From Flavobacterium ovatum (GTDB lineage Bacteria > Bacteroidota > Bacteroidia > Flavobacteriales > Flavobacteriaceae): a DNA stretch of 64,000 nucleotides. The DNA is taken from assembly GCF_040703125.1 (NCBI RefSeq), contig NZ_CP160035.1:1736001-1800000 (forward strand). The letters run 5' to 3'. Made by a program: the position numbers and the translations under genes. Below are positions 17,972 through 25,847 of the stretch, piece by piece (the first letter of the stretch is position 1; the number at the start of each line of letters is the position of its first letter). Under the pieces are notes generated by a model. That model worked only from the letters and a program-made list of their open reading frames with translations. It was not told where the DNA came from and searched no databases.

Positions 17972-17982
17972 TTGTTTTTTTT

Positions 17983-18086
17983 GGGCGCACCCCTCCGTGA
18001 AAACTACGGGTCAGGCTTTCTGCTATATCTTTTTTAGCTGGCAGAAAAAGCCAGCTAAAAAAGGATGCCGCTTCAATCCTTTACGC
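17983..18086. repeat. Intergenic repeat, family A, copy 2
   Basis: Starts GGGCGCACCCC, contains CGGGTCAGGCTTTCTGCTAT, a central hairpin (TTTTTTAGCTGGC with GCCAGCTAAAAAA), and ends CGCTTCAATCCTTTACGC. The layout and edge motifs match 46842-46982. It is non-coding. Confidence 0.6.
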
Positions 18087-18190
18087 AAATAAACCACAAT
18101 CAAATTTCGATTAAACCACAATATTTTCAGAATAATTTGCAAACCCAGTTTAAAAGAGCAATAAAGCTTTTGTCTTTTGCGTTTTGATGA

Positions 18191-18198
18191 TACCTTTG
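18191..18198 (+). promoter_or_regulatory. Promoter of the desulfhydrase-like gene
   Basis: TACCTTTG matches TAnnTTTG, with TTTG at 18169-18172 upstream (spacing 18). It lies within the longest possible reading frame of the downstream gene and so argues for a start at 18219 rather than 18177. Confidence 0.6.
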
Positions 18199-18218
18199 CA
18201 AAAAAAAAACTTTCCCAG

Positions 18219-19115
18219 TTGAATCAGTCCTTAAAAATAGCGTTTCCAAAAAATATTTCCGTTTCTATAAAACGCGAAGATTTGATTCATCCTTTTGTTT
18301 CTGGAAATAAATTCCGAAAACTAAAATACAACCTACTTCAAGCCAAAGATGAAAATGCAGCTACCTTATTAACATTTGGCGGCGCCTATTCCAATCACAT
18401 TGCGGCGGTTGCTTTTTCAGGAAAAGAGCAAGGTTTCAAAACCATTGGAGTCATTCGAGGCGAAGAATTAGCAAGTAAAATTCAAGAAAATCCCACTTTA
18501 AAATTCGCTCAAGAATGCGGAATGCAGTTTGAATTCGTTTCTAGGGAAAACTATAGGCTCAAAGAAAATCAAGATTTTATTTCGAACCTAAAACAAAAAA
18601 GGGGGAACTTTTACCTAATTCCCGAAGGAGGAACCAACGATTTAGCGATTCAAGGTTGTCAAGAAATTCTAACCGATGAAGATGCTGAATTCGTCTACAT
18701 TTGTTGCGCAGTAGGTACAGGCGGAACCATATCTGGATTAATCAATAGCGCTTTGCCACATCAAAAAGTTTTGGGTTTTCCGGCCTTAAAAGGCGATTTT
18801 TTACAAGATGAAATTCGTACTTTTGTAAAAAATCAAAACTGGGAATTAATTCTCGATTATCATTTTGGTGGTTATGGCAAAATAAACAGTGAATTAGTCC
18901 GTTTTATAAATGATTTTTATCAAACAACTCAGATTCCATTAGATCCAATTTATACTGGGAAAATGGTTTTTGGAATAATAGATTTAATCCAAAAAGACTA
19001 TTTTCCAGAAAATGCCAAAATATTGCTTATTCATACAGGCGGTTTGCAAGGTGTTGCTGGAATGAATACAAAATTGAAAAACAAAAAATTACCTTTAATA
19101 GAAATTCATGATTAA
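18219..19115 (+). CDS. ACC deaminase/D-cysteine desulfhydrase family protein
   Basis: 298 residues from a TTG at 18219; an in-frame TTG at 18177 would add 14 residues, but the promoter at 18191 makes it unlikely. It is a PLP fold-type II enzyme with the lysine in SGNKFRKLKYN and the loops LTFGGAYSNHIAAVA, PEGGTNDLAIQG and CAVGTGGTISG. The family deaminates 1-aminocyclopropane-1-carboxylate or desulfhydrates D-cysteine; the residues seen do not settle which. No ATG exists near the start. It overlaps the next gene by 8 bp. Confidence 0.88.
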   Translation: MNQSLKIAFPKNISVSIKREDLIHPFVSGNKFRKLKYNLLQAKDENAATLLTFGGAYSNHIAAVAFSGKEQGFKTIGVIRGEELASKIQENPTLKFAQECGMQFEFVSRENYRLKENQDFISNLKQKRGNFYLIPEGGTNDLAIQGCQEILTDEDAEFVYICCAVGTGGTISGLINSALPHQKVLGFPALKGDFLQDEIRTFVKNQNWELILDYHFGGYGKINSELVRFINDFYQTTQIPLDPIYTGKMVFGIIDLIQKDYFPENAKILLIHTGGLQGVAGMNTKLKNKKLPLIEIHD

Positions 19116-19869
19116 GAAAATCATTTTACTTTTTACTTTTGCCGCGTTTGTAAGTTGTCATTCGTCCAAATCGACGACTTCGACTTCAAACTCCAATAGA
19201 GTTAGAAAAACCAACACAAGTTCCAATACAGCTTCCAGAAACGAAGTAGTTAATTCCTATGTAGAGCAATATAAAGGCGTTGCTATGAATAATATGAAGC
19301 GGTACGGTATTCCTGCGAGTATCATTTTGGCACAAGGAATCTTGGAGTCTGGGGCAGGTAGAAGTGAGCTTTCAGAAAACGCCAACAATCATTTCGGTAT
19401 CAAGTGCCATAACACTTGGTTGGGAGAGAAAATATATCATGATGATGACAAAAGTCAAGAGTGTTTTAGAAAATATAGAAATTCTGCAGATTCTTATGAG
19501 GATCATGCCACGTTTTTAACAAGTGGTAGTAGATACGCTAGTTTGTTTAATTTGAAAAAAGATGATTATGAGGCTTGGGCCAAAGGACTTCGCGCTGCAG
19601 GTTATGCCACCGACCCAAGATATCCTAATAAACTAATTTTGTATATCGAAACTTATAATTTGGATCAGTATGACGCCCAAGTTTTAGGAAAAAACTATGT
19701 AGCATCATCAACTAGAAGTACAAGAAATGGTTCAACTCATGAAGTAGAAAAAGGGGATACTTTGTATTCTATTTCCAAAAGATACAATGTTTCGATTGAT
19801 GATTTAATTAGAAAAAATAGTCTGCCAGACAATACCATTTCGATCGGACAACAATTAAGAATAAACTAA
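19108..19869 (+). CDS. Glucosaminidase-LysM lipoprotein
   Basis: 253 residues. The lipobox is FVSCHSS (Cys at 17). A Ser/Thr/Asn-rich linker leads to a glucosaminidase domain (~50-190, SIILAQGILESGAGRSELSE, NNHFGIKCHNTW, GLRAAGYATDPRYPNKLI). A LysM domain is C-terminal (~208-252, HEVEKGDTLYSISKRYNVSI). It is likely an outer-membrane-anchored N-acetylglucosaminidase that cleaves peptidoglycan glycan strands, with E in the LESGAG motif as the probable catalytic acid. Its start overlaps the preceding gene by 8 bp. Confidence 0.93.
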   Translation: MIKKIILLFTFAAFVSCHSSKSTTSTSNSNRVRKTNTSSNTASRNEVVNSYVEQYKGVAMNNMKRYGIPASIILAQGILESGAGRSELSENANNHFGIKCHNTWLGEKIYHDDDKSQECFRKYRNSADSYEDHATFLTSGSRYASLFNLKKDDYEAWAKGLRAAGYATDPRYPNKLILYIETYNLDQYDAQVLGKNYVASSTRSTRNGSTHEVEKGDTLYSISKRYNVSIDDLIRKNSLPDNTISIGQQLRIN

Positions 19870-19884
19870 AATAACTTTTCAATA

Positions 19885-21171
19885 ATGTTATATCAAAGAA
19901 GTAGTCAGCTTTTTGCTGATGCAGAAAAAGTAATTCCAGGAGGGGTGAACTCTCCAGTAAGAGCATTTAAAGCCGTAGGCGGAACTCCTATTTTTGTAAA
20001 AAGCGCCAAAGGGGCTTATTTATACGATGAAGACGGAAACCGTTTGATTGATTATATCAATTCATGGGGACCAATGATTTTGGGTCATGCTTTTGAGCCC
20101 GTTGTTCAAGCGGTAATCGAAAAGGCCAAATTGGGAACTTCTTTCGGAATGCCAACAGAATTAGAAACTAAAATTGCAGCTTTGGCAGTTGCAATGGTGC
20201 CGAATATTGATAAAATTCGTTTTGTTAATTCAGGTACAGAAGCTTGCATGAGCGCTATTCGTCTGGCTCGTGGATTTACGAAAAGAGATAAAATCATCAA
20301 ATTTGCAGGTTGTTATCACGGACATTCGGATTCGTTTTTAATTCAAGCGGGGAGTGGAGCCATTACTTTTGGTTCGCCAAATAGTCCAGGAGTTACTGCG
20401 GGTACAGCCAAAGACACTCTGCTTGCTAATTACAATGACTTAGAAAATGTAAAGACTCTAATCGAAGCCAATAAAAACGAAATAGCAGCGATAATCGTAG
20501 AGCCAGTTGCGGGAAATATGGGTTGTATTCCGCCTGTTAAAGGATTTTTGGAATGTCTAAGAACTTTGTGTACCGAAAACGGAATCTTACTTATTTTTGA
20601 TGAAGTAATGACAGGTTTCAGGTTGGCGAAAGGTGGTGTTCAAGAATTATTCAATATCAATGCGGATATTGTTTGTTTTGGGAAAGTAATTGGTGGCGGT
20701 TTGCCAGTTGGTGCTTTTGCTGCTCGTGCTGAAATCATGAATTATTTAGCACCACTTGGGCCAGTTTATCAAGCAGGTACCTTGTCTGGTAATCCGTTGG
20801 CAATGGCAGCAGGATTAGCTATGTTACAAACATTGAATGAAGATACCGAAATTTTTCAGCGTCTAGCTGATAAAACGGCTTATCTAGCAGCTGGAATTGA
20901 TAAAGTTTTGAAAGCGAATAATGTAGTCTTTACTATCAATACTATTGGTTCTATGATCTCTGTACATTTTGATGCTTCTCCCGTAGTTGATCTCAAAACC
21001 GCTGCAAATGGGGATAATGAGACTTTTAAGAAGTTCTTTCACGGTTTGTTGCAAGAAGGGATATACATTGCGCCATCAGCTTATGAAACTTGGTTTATTA
21101 CTGATGCATTGACTTATAAAGACTTGGATTTTACTATTCAAGCGATTAATAGAGTGTCTAAAACCTTTTAA
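19885..21171 (+). CDS. hemL: Glutamate-1-semialdehyde 2,1-aminomutase
   Basis: 428 residues, typical length. It is a class III PLP aminotransferase with [35 protein letters not shown] and the PLP lysine in [15 protein letters not shown]. It makes 5-aminolevulinate from glutamate-1-semialdehyde in the C5 tetrapyrrole pathway. It lies 15 bp after the glucosaminidase gene and may be cotranscribed. A strong terminator follows. Confidence 0.98.
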   Translation: MLYQRSSQLFADAEKVIPGGVNSPVRAFKAVGGTPIFVKSAKGAYLYDEDGNRLIDYINSWGPMILGHAFEPVVQAVIEKAKLGTSFGMPTELETKIAALAVAMVPNIDKIRFVNSGTEACMSAIRLARGFTKRDKIIKFAGCYHGHSDSFLIQAGSGAITFGSPNSPGVTAGTAKDTLLANYNDLENVKTLIEANKNEIAAIIVEPVAGNMGCIPPVKGFLECLRTLCTENGILLIFDEVMTGFRLAKGGVQELFNINADIVCFGKVIGGGLPVGAFAARAEIMNYLAPLGPVYQAGTLSGNPLAMAAGLAMLQTLNEDTEIFQRLADKTAYLAAGIDKVLKANNVVFTINTIGSMISVHFDASPVVDLKTAANGDNETFKKFFHGLLQEGIYIAPSAYETWFITDALTYKDLDFTIQAINRVSKTF

Positions 21172-21188
21172 TTAAAGTTTAAAACAAA

Positions 21189-21220
21189 AAAACTTCCGAT
21201 TTTATCGGAAGTTTTTTTTT
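21189..21220. terminator. Terminator after hemL
   Basis: AACTTCCGAT (21191-21200), loop TTT, ATCGGAAGTT (21204-21213), then a T run. The A run on the other side also suits the convergent minus-strand gene. Confidence 0.92.
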
Positions 21221-21244
21221 CATTAGTGAGTAAATGAGAATTGA

Positions 21245-21625
21245 TTATTCTTCAGACTCACCACCTTGTTTTTTCTTTTTTCCTTCTCCTTGACCTTTTC
21301 CTTTGCCTTTAGGCATGTTTGCTTGCCATTTTTCGAATTGCTCAGGAGTTAAAATTCCTTTAATTTTTTTTCCGTTTTCTTTCATTTTACCTTTGTTCTC
21401 TTCTTTGGTTTCAGGATCTTCTTTCATAGCCTTCATGATTGAAGCTTGCTCTTCAAGAACAGGAGTCAATTGTTTTTGTTGATCTGCATTTAGAGATAAC
21501 TCTTCAGTCATTTTTTTTAATCTCATTTCAGTGCTAGCTTCTCCACCACCTTTTTTCTTTTTTCCTTCTTGTGCAAAACTTGTGAATCCAATTGCTAATA
21601 AAGCAATGATAATTAATTTTTTCAT
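21245..21625 (-). CDS. Secreted Spy-like small protein 1
   Basis: 126 residues. The signal peptide MKKLIIIALLAIGFTSFAQ leads into a highly charged helical body: MRLKKMTEELSLNADQQKQL, a central Lys/Glu-rich stretch, then GILTPEQFEKWQANMP. The paired L-T/N-x-x-Q motifs resemble the LTxxQ motifs of Spy/CpxP-type periplasmic proteins. Lys/Gly-rich low-complexity tails flank the helices. It is paralogous to the gene at 21798. It is probably periplasmic, with a chaperone or stress role by analogy only. Confidence 0.8.
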   Translation of the reverse strand: MKKLIIIALLAIGFTSFAQEGKKKKGGGEASTEMRLKKMTEELSLNADQQKQLTPVLEEQASIMKAMKEDPETKEENKGKMKENGKKIKGILTPEQFEKWQANMPKGKGKGQGEGKKKKQGGESEE

Positions 21626-21742
21626 TTCAATTTTTTTAAGTTATTTGATAGAGATAAGATTATTAAAATCTAAAAAGGTTTAATGATTAATTAAAAATTA
21701 ACATTTGGGGTGTGTTTTTGTAAAGTTACTTTTAGTTTCAAT

Positions 21743-21774
21743 CAAAAAAAATCCCGTTATATAACGGGATTTTC
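21743..21774 (-). terminator. Terminator after Spy-like gene 2
   Basis: AAATCCCGTTAT and ATAACGGGATTT form a near-perfect palindrome. On the minus strand it is followed by a 7-T run. Confidence 0.9.
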
Positions 21775-21797
21775 TTTAAATGAGGAGAGTTAATGGA

Positions 21798-22121
21798 TTA
21801 TTGTCCAGCTTCTTTCGCTGCTTTTGCTTTTTCTTGCAATTCTTTTCTTAATTGCTTTTGCTCAGCAGTTAAAATAGCATTCATTTTTTTTCCAATTTCT
21901 TTTCCTTTTTCTTTGTTTGCATCAGCATTGTCTGGATTGTCTTTGCTGTCTTTTTTAAGCGCATCTTGTTCTTCCAAAATTGGTTTTAATTTAGCTTGTT
22001 GATCTGCAGTCAATGACAATTCAGTAGTCATTTTTTCCAAACTTTTGTCAGCACTTGTTTTCTTTTGTGCAAATCCAGTTAAACTAGCAACTAATAAAGC
22101 TGCGATAAATAATTTTTTCAT
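21798..22121 (-). CDS. Secreted Spy-like small protein 2
   Basis: 107 residues. The signal peptide MKKLFIAALLVASLTGFAQ is followed by a charged helical body with TTELSLTADQQAKLKPILEE and NAILTAEQKQLRKELQEK. These match the two LTxxQ-like blocks of the downstream paralogue at 21245. It has its own terminator, so the two genes are probably transcribed separately. Tandem duplication is the simplest origin. Function unknown. Confidence 0.8.
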   Translation of the reverse strand: MKKLFIAALLVASLTGFAQKKTSADKSLEKMTTELSLTADQQAKLKPILEEQDALKKDSKDNPDNADANKEKGKEIGKKMNAILTAEQKQLRKELQEKAKAAKEAGQ

Positions 22122-22512
22122 TCTTTAAGCTTTTTCTTGAGTTAGATTGTATCTTAAAAGATTTACAGAGTGGTATAAATCCTTCTAAAATAGGATGTAA
22201 ATATATAAATATTTTGAATTGAAATATAAAAAGAGAAATTTTTTTTTAAGCAGCTTTTATGAATATAATTGCTGATTTTTAACTTAATTTATAGTTAATA
22301 TCTGTTGTTAATTTAAAAAAATTATTCTTTATGTAAAAAAAGAATAATTGTCTATTTTGAACTGGTTTTCTAAAGGTTTAAAAAAAAGGTGAAAAACGTT
22401 TTATACCTGCTTAATATTGTTGTGCAAATCAAGATTTGATGTGTAGAACTCTTAAATGATGATAAAAACTTTTAATAATTGTATTTTTGAAAGCGAATAA
22501 ATAAATATTATC
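22122..22512. other. 391-bp AT-rich divergent intergenic region
   Basis: This gap separates the divergent Spy-like gene 2 and moeA. It is very AT-rich and shows several poly-A/T tracts, no ORF, and no strong hairpin. The only motif I can support is the moeA -7 element at 22482-22489. A long UTR or a small RNA cannot be excluded. Confidence 0.5.
22482..22489 (+). promoter_or_regulatory. Candidate -7 element for moeA
   Basis: TATTTTTG fits TAnnTTTG and lies 23 bp before the moeA ATG. Confidence 0.55.
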
Positions 22513-23682
22513 ATGGTTACCATACAAGAAGCTTTTTCAATTCTAAAAAATAACCTCCCTCAACCCAAAAAGGAAATGCTACCATTAGCGAAAGCTAAAA
22601 GGCACATTCTAGCCGAAGATTTAGTAGCGCCCATCAGTATGCCTCCATTCCGACAATCGGCGATGGATGGTTTTGCTCTCGGACTTCATGACGGATTAGA
22701 TTATGAAATTATTGGCGAAATCAAAGCTGGTGATGCGCAACAAGTGGAATTAAAAGGGGGTCAAGCTATAAAGATTTTCACAGGTGCTCCCGTTCCAGAT
22801 TCGGCAACTGCGGTAATGCAAATAGAAAAAGTAATCGTTTCAGGAACTGTTTTACAATTGCAGGAACATCCCAAGCTCCAAATGAATATTCGTCCTATTG
22901 GAGAGCAAAATCTAAAAGGAGATTTAGCGCTCGAAAAAGGAACGCTACTCAATGCTGCCTGTATTGGTTTTTTGGCAGGACTAGGATTCACAGAAGTAAA
23001 CGTATATAAAAAATCCAAAATCGGAATTTTGGTAACGGGGAACGAATTGGTGCAGCCTGGATTGCCTTTAGATTATGGTAAAATTTACGAAAGCAATTCA
23101 ATTATGTTAGAAATTGCATTACAAGAAGCTTTCTATGAAAACACTAAGATATATTATGTCAATGATGATTTTGAAAACACCAAGAACAAAATAGCAGAAG
23201 TATTGGCAGAGAATGATGTTATCCTTATTTCTGGCGGTATCTCAGTTGGCGATTATGATTTTGTGGCAAAAGCACTAGAAGCTTTACAGGTAGAGACGCT
23301 TTTTTATAAAGTCAAACAAAAACCCGGGAAACCACTTTTTGCTGGGAAATTAAATGATAAAATGATTTTTGCTTTACCAGGAAATCCTGGTGCTTCACTC
23401 ACTTGTTTTTACATTTATGTGTTGCCAACTTTACAAAACATTTCAGGATGCAATTCTGATTACGGACAAACAATCTCCAAAAAACTCAGCCATAATTTCA
23501 CAGTAAGCAATGCTCGAAATCAATTTTTAAAGGCGCATATCGTAGGAGATGAAGTCACCGTTTTAACGCATCAAAATTCTTCTATGCTCAACACTTTTTC
23601 TGTATCAAACGGATTGATGTATGTAGAAGATGGTGGATATAAATTGGCGAAAGGTACTGCTGTTGAGGTGTATGTGATTTAA
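22513..23682 (+). CDS. moeA: Molybdopterin molybdenumtransferase MoeA
   Basis: 389 residues. Motifs in order are FRQSAMDGFAL (~49-59), FTGAPVPDSATAVMQIE, GILVTGNELVQPG (~174-186), ISGGISVGDYDFV (~247-259) and ALPGNPGAS (~292-300), with a C-terminal beta domain. MoeA inserts molybdate into adenylylated molybdopterin to make Moco. It is the first gene of the Moco cluster and has its own terminator at 23718, so transcription of the rest restarts at the ModE-like gene. Confidence 0.97.
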   Translation: MVTIQEAFSILKNNLPQPKKEMLPLAKAKRHILAEDLVAPISMPPFRQSAMDGFALGLHDGLDYEIIGEIKAGDAQQVELKGGQAIKIFTGAPVPDSATAVMQIEKVIVSGTVLQLQEHPKLQMNIRPIGEQNLKGDLALEKGTLLNAACIGFLAGLGFTEVNVYKKSKIGILVTGNELVQPGLPLDYGKIYESNSIMLEIALQEAFYENTKIYYVNDDFENTKNKIAEVLAENDVILISGGISVGDYDFVAKALEALQVETLFYKVKQKPGKPLFAGKLNDKMIFALPGNPGASLTCFYIYVLPTLQNISGCNSDYGQTISKKLSHNFTVSNARNQFLKAHIVGDEVTVLTHQNSSMLNTFSVSNGLMYVEDGGYKLAKGTAVEVYVI

Positions 23683-23717
23683 GGTTATAATCTTTTTTTA
23701 GGTTAGGAATCAATAGG

Positions 23718-23740
23718 AACGGGCTTTAGCCCGTTTTTTT
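23718..23740 (+). terminator. Terminator after moeA
   Basis: ACGGGC (23719-23724), loop TTTA, GCCCGT (23729-23734), and a T run to 23740. Confidence 0.92.
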
Positions 23741-23797
23741 ATGATTTTAAATCAAAAGGTAATTGCTTTTCATCTTTTTTATAAAAATCCATTTCGT

Positions 23798-23805
23798 TAT
23801 ATTTG
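23798..23805 (+). promoter_or_regulatory. Candidate -7 element for the ModE-like gene
   Basis: TATATTTG fits TAnnTTTG. It lies inside the longest frame (from 23741) and so supports the TTG at 23834 as the true start, 28 bp downstream. Confidence 0.6.
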
Positions 23806-23833
23806 CAAAAGTATAACGGTAAAAACGCCCACT

Positions 23834-24163
23834 TTGAAAATAAAAAGTAAAATTTGGATTGAGACTGATGAAGGAATTCTGATCAGTGAAGGACGTGTCA
23901 AATTGTTGAAGCTAATTGCCGAAACAGGTTCTCTCAATAAAGCAGCCAAAGCCATGGAATTGTCCTATCAAAAAGCGTGGAAATTGGTCGATGTTTCGAA
24001 TAAATCTGCAAAACATCCTTTGATAGCAACCCAAGTCGGTGGCAATAAAGGTGGTGGAACAGTTTTAACCCCTTATGGACAATCTCTAATTGATGCCTTT
24101 GAAAGTATCAATGCCAATTGCTGGGAATTTTTGGATACCGAATTTAAAAAATACGATTTATAG
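23834..24163 (+). CDS. ModE N-terminal-type winged-helix regulator
   Basis: 109 residues from TTG 23834, chosen because the promoter at 23798 excludes the ATG at 23741. The winged HTH of ModE type fills the whole protein: SEGRVKLLKLIAETGSLNKA, AKAMELSYQKAWKLVDVSNK and the wing GGNKGGGTVLTPYGQSL. The C-terminal molybdate-binding (molbindin) domains of E. coli ModE are absent, so any molybdate response would need another sensor. It lies 2 bp before the TauE/SafE gene and likely regulates the Moco operon (inference). Confidence 0.85.
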   Translation: MKIKSKIWIETDEGILISEGRVKLLKLIAETGSLNKAAKAMELSYQKAWKLVDVSNKSAKHPLIATQVGGNKGGGTVLTPYGQSLIDAFESINANCWEFLDTEFKKYDL

Positions 24164-24165
24164 TT

Positions 24166-24909
24166 ATGGTAGATTTATTAGACATGCCTTTGTTGCTAGT
24201 GTTGTTGCCTATAGTGGCTTTTTTATATGCTAGCGTTGGTCACGGTGGTGCCAGTGGTTATTTGGCTTTGATGAGTGCTTTTGCATTTCCAGAAACGTTT
24301 ATGAAACCAACTGCTTTGGTCTTGAATATCTTGGTGTCCGGTGTTTCATTTTATTTTTATTTTAGGGAAAAAAAGTTTAAATGGAATTTGTTTTATCCTT
24401 TTGCGATAACGTCGATACCCTTTTCGTTTTTAGGTGGTTATTTGACGGTTTCAGGCTATTATTATAAAATTATTTTGGCAACCGTTTTGATTTTTGCAGT
24501 CATGCGATTGCTAGGACTTTTAGGAAAAGAAAAAACAGAAATCAAAAATCTAAATTTATATGCCGCCTTAATCGTTGGAGCTGTAATCGGATTTTTATCA
24601 GGATTAATCGGAATTGGCGGCGGAATCATATTGAGTCCCGTGATTATCCTGATGGGTTGGGGAACGATGAAACAAACAGCAGCGGTTTCGGCTTTGTTTA
24701 TTTTGGTGAATTCCATTTCTGGAATAACAGGTTTCTTGTCCAAAGGGGGAGTTTTACCAGAATCATCTTTACCACTTGTCGGAATTGTATTTGTCGGTGG
24801 TTTTTTTGGAGCATATTACGGTAGTAAAAAATTCAACTCGGTAGTATTGAAAAATGTATTAGCAACTGTTTTGGCAATAGCGATTTATAAATTATATGTC
24901 ACGGCATAA
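24166..24909 (+). CDS. TauE/SafE family permease
   Basis: 247 residues with seven to eight hydrophobic segments. Family hallmarks are the N-terminal GHGGASGYLALMS (~26-38) and the second repeat GLIGIGGGIILSPVIILMGW (~146-165). TauE/SafE proteins move sulfite, sulfoacetate or other small anions across the inner membrane. It is embedded between a ModE-like regulator and mobA, so an anion linked to Moco synthesis is a reasonable guess: molybdate or a sulfur oxyanion. The sequence does not show the direction of transport or the substrate. Confidence 0.88.
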   Translation: MVDLLDMPLLLVLLPIVAFLYASVGHGGASGYLALMSAFAFPETFMKPTALVLNILVSGVSFYFYFREKKFKWNLFYPFAITSIPFSFLGGYLTVSGYYYKIILATVLIFAVMRLLGLLGKEKTEIKNLNLYAALIVGAVIGFLSGLIGIGGGIILSPVIILMGWGTMKQTAAVSALFILVNSISGITGFLSKGGVLPESSLPLVGIVFVGGFFGAYYGSKKFNSVVLKNVLATVLAIAIYKLYVTA

Positions 24910-24921
24910 GTTTGAAATGAG

Positions 24922-24942
24922 AGGTTAGAGGTTAGAAGTGGA
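24922..24942 (+). repeat. Short 7-bp tandem repeat before mobA
   Basis: AGGTTAG, AGGTTAG, AAGTGGA follow one another. The unit is the same type as at 27358 and 7841. Confidence 0.5.
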
Positions 24943-24990
24943 AAAAACAAAGCGATTTAGTTACAGTATCCACACTTATAATATAAAAAG

Positions 24991-25560
24991 ATGGAAAACA
25001 ATTATACGGCATACATTTTAGCAGGTGGTAAAAGCCAACGAATGGGTACAGATAAAGGTTTACTCATGCTTAACGGAAAAACATTTGTAAATCATATTTG
25101 TGATGCTTTAAAACCTATTGTTGGAGAAAATATCGTCATTGTTTCTGCTAATGTAGATTATGATGTTTTAGGTCATGCTAGAATTGAAGATTTAATTGAT
25201 GATAAAGGACCAGTGGGTGGAATTTATACCGCTTTGAAACATTCTAAAACCAAATTTAATTTTGTTTTGAGCGTCGATGCACCTTTAGTCTCTACTGATT
25301 TGCTACAATGGTTGGCCGATAAACATGAAGATGGTTATATGATGACACAAGTGCAAGTTGGGGATAAAGCCAGTCCTTTGATTGCTGTTTATGATCGCTC
25401 TTGCAAAAGAGTTTTTGGAGAGCATATGGCTGCAAAACAATTAAAATTAAGAGAGGTGGTAGAAGATATGATGCATCAAACGCTTGTTGTTCCTGAAAAA
25501 TGGAGCAAACAAGTTCAAAATATTAATACTCCCGAAGAATATAAAAATATACAATCATGA
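24991..25560 (+). CDS. mobA: Molybdenum cofactor guanylyltransferase MobA
   Basis: 189 residues. The nucleotidyltransferase signature AYILAGGKSQRMGTDKGLL is at ~7-25, with DLIDDKGPVGGIYTAL and FVLSVDAPLVSTDLL carrying the metal-binding Asp. MobA joins GMP to Mo-molybdopterin, giving the bis-MGD form used by DMSO-reductase-family enzymes. That predicts such an enzyme elsewhere in the genome. Its stop overlaps the moaD start by 4 bp (ATGA). Confidence 0.94.
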   Translation: MENNYTAYILAGGKSQRMGTDKGLLMLNGKTFVNHICDALKPIVGENIVIVSANVDYDVLGHARIEDLIDDKGPVGGIYTALKHSKTKFNFVLSVDAPLVSTDLLQWLADKHEDGYMMTQVQVGDKASPLIAVYDRSCKRVFGEHMAAKQLKLREVVEDMMHQTLVVPEKWSKQVQNINTPEEYKNIQS

Positions 25561-25799
25561 TTATAAATACAAAATATTTTGGTTTGATTGCTGATATAAC
25601 GAAAAAGAAAGAAGAACAATTACAATTGGAGGAAACTCTGATTTCAGTTGCTTCTTTGAAATCAATCATGGAAAATAATTATCCTGATTTAAGAAAAACA
25701 TCCTATTCTGTTGCAGTCAATCAAGCTTTGGTGGGAGTTGAAACCAACCTAAAAGAACAAGATGTAATTGCGTTTTTACCACCGTTTGCGGGAGGTTAG
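25557..25799 (+). CDS. moaD: Molybdopterin synthase sulfur carrier MoaD
   Basis: 80 residues, a ubiquitin-like beta-grasp protein ending in the required diglycine (FLPPFAGG). The C-terminal Gly is adenylylated by MoeB and thiocarboxylated, and donates sulfur to cPMP in complex with MoaE. It is translationally coupled to mobA. The carrier, its activator (moeB) and its partner (moaE) lie within 1.8 kb. Confidence 0.93.
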   Translation: MIINTKYFGLIADITKKKEEQLQLEETLISVASLKSIMENNYPDLRKTSYSVAVNQALVGVETNLKEQDVIAFLPPFAGG

Positions 25800-25847
25800 C
25801 AAAAATCAAAGATCCAATTTCAAAAGGCAATGCCAAATTAAAAATAA

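Noticed and set aside
25805..25839. Low-complexity run before moeB (ATCAAAG, ATCCAAT, TTCAAAA ...)
   Set aside because: It resembles heptamers, but the CAA register drifts, so it is too weak to call an array.
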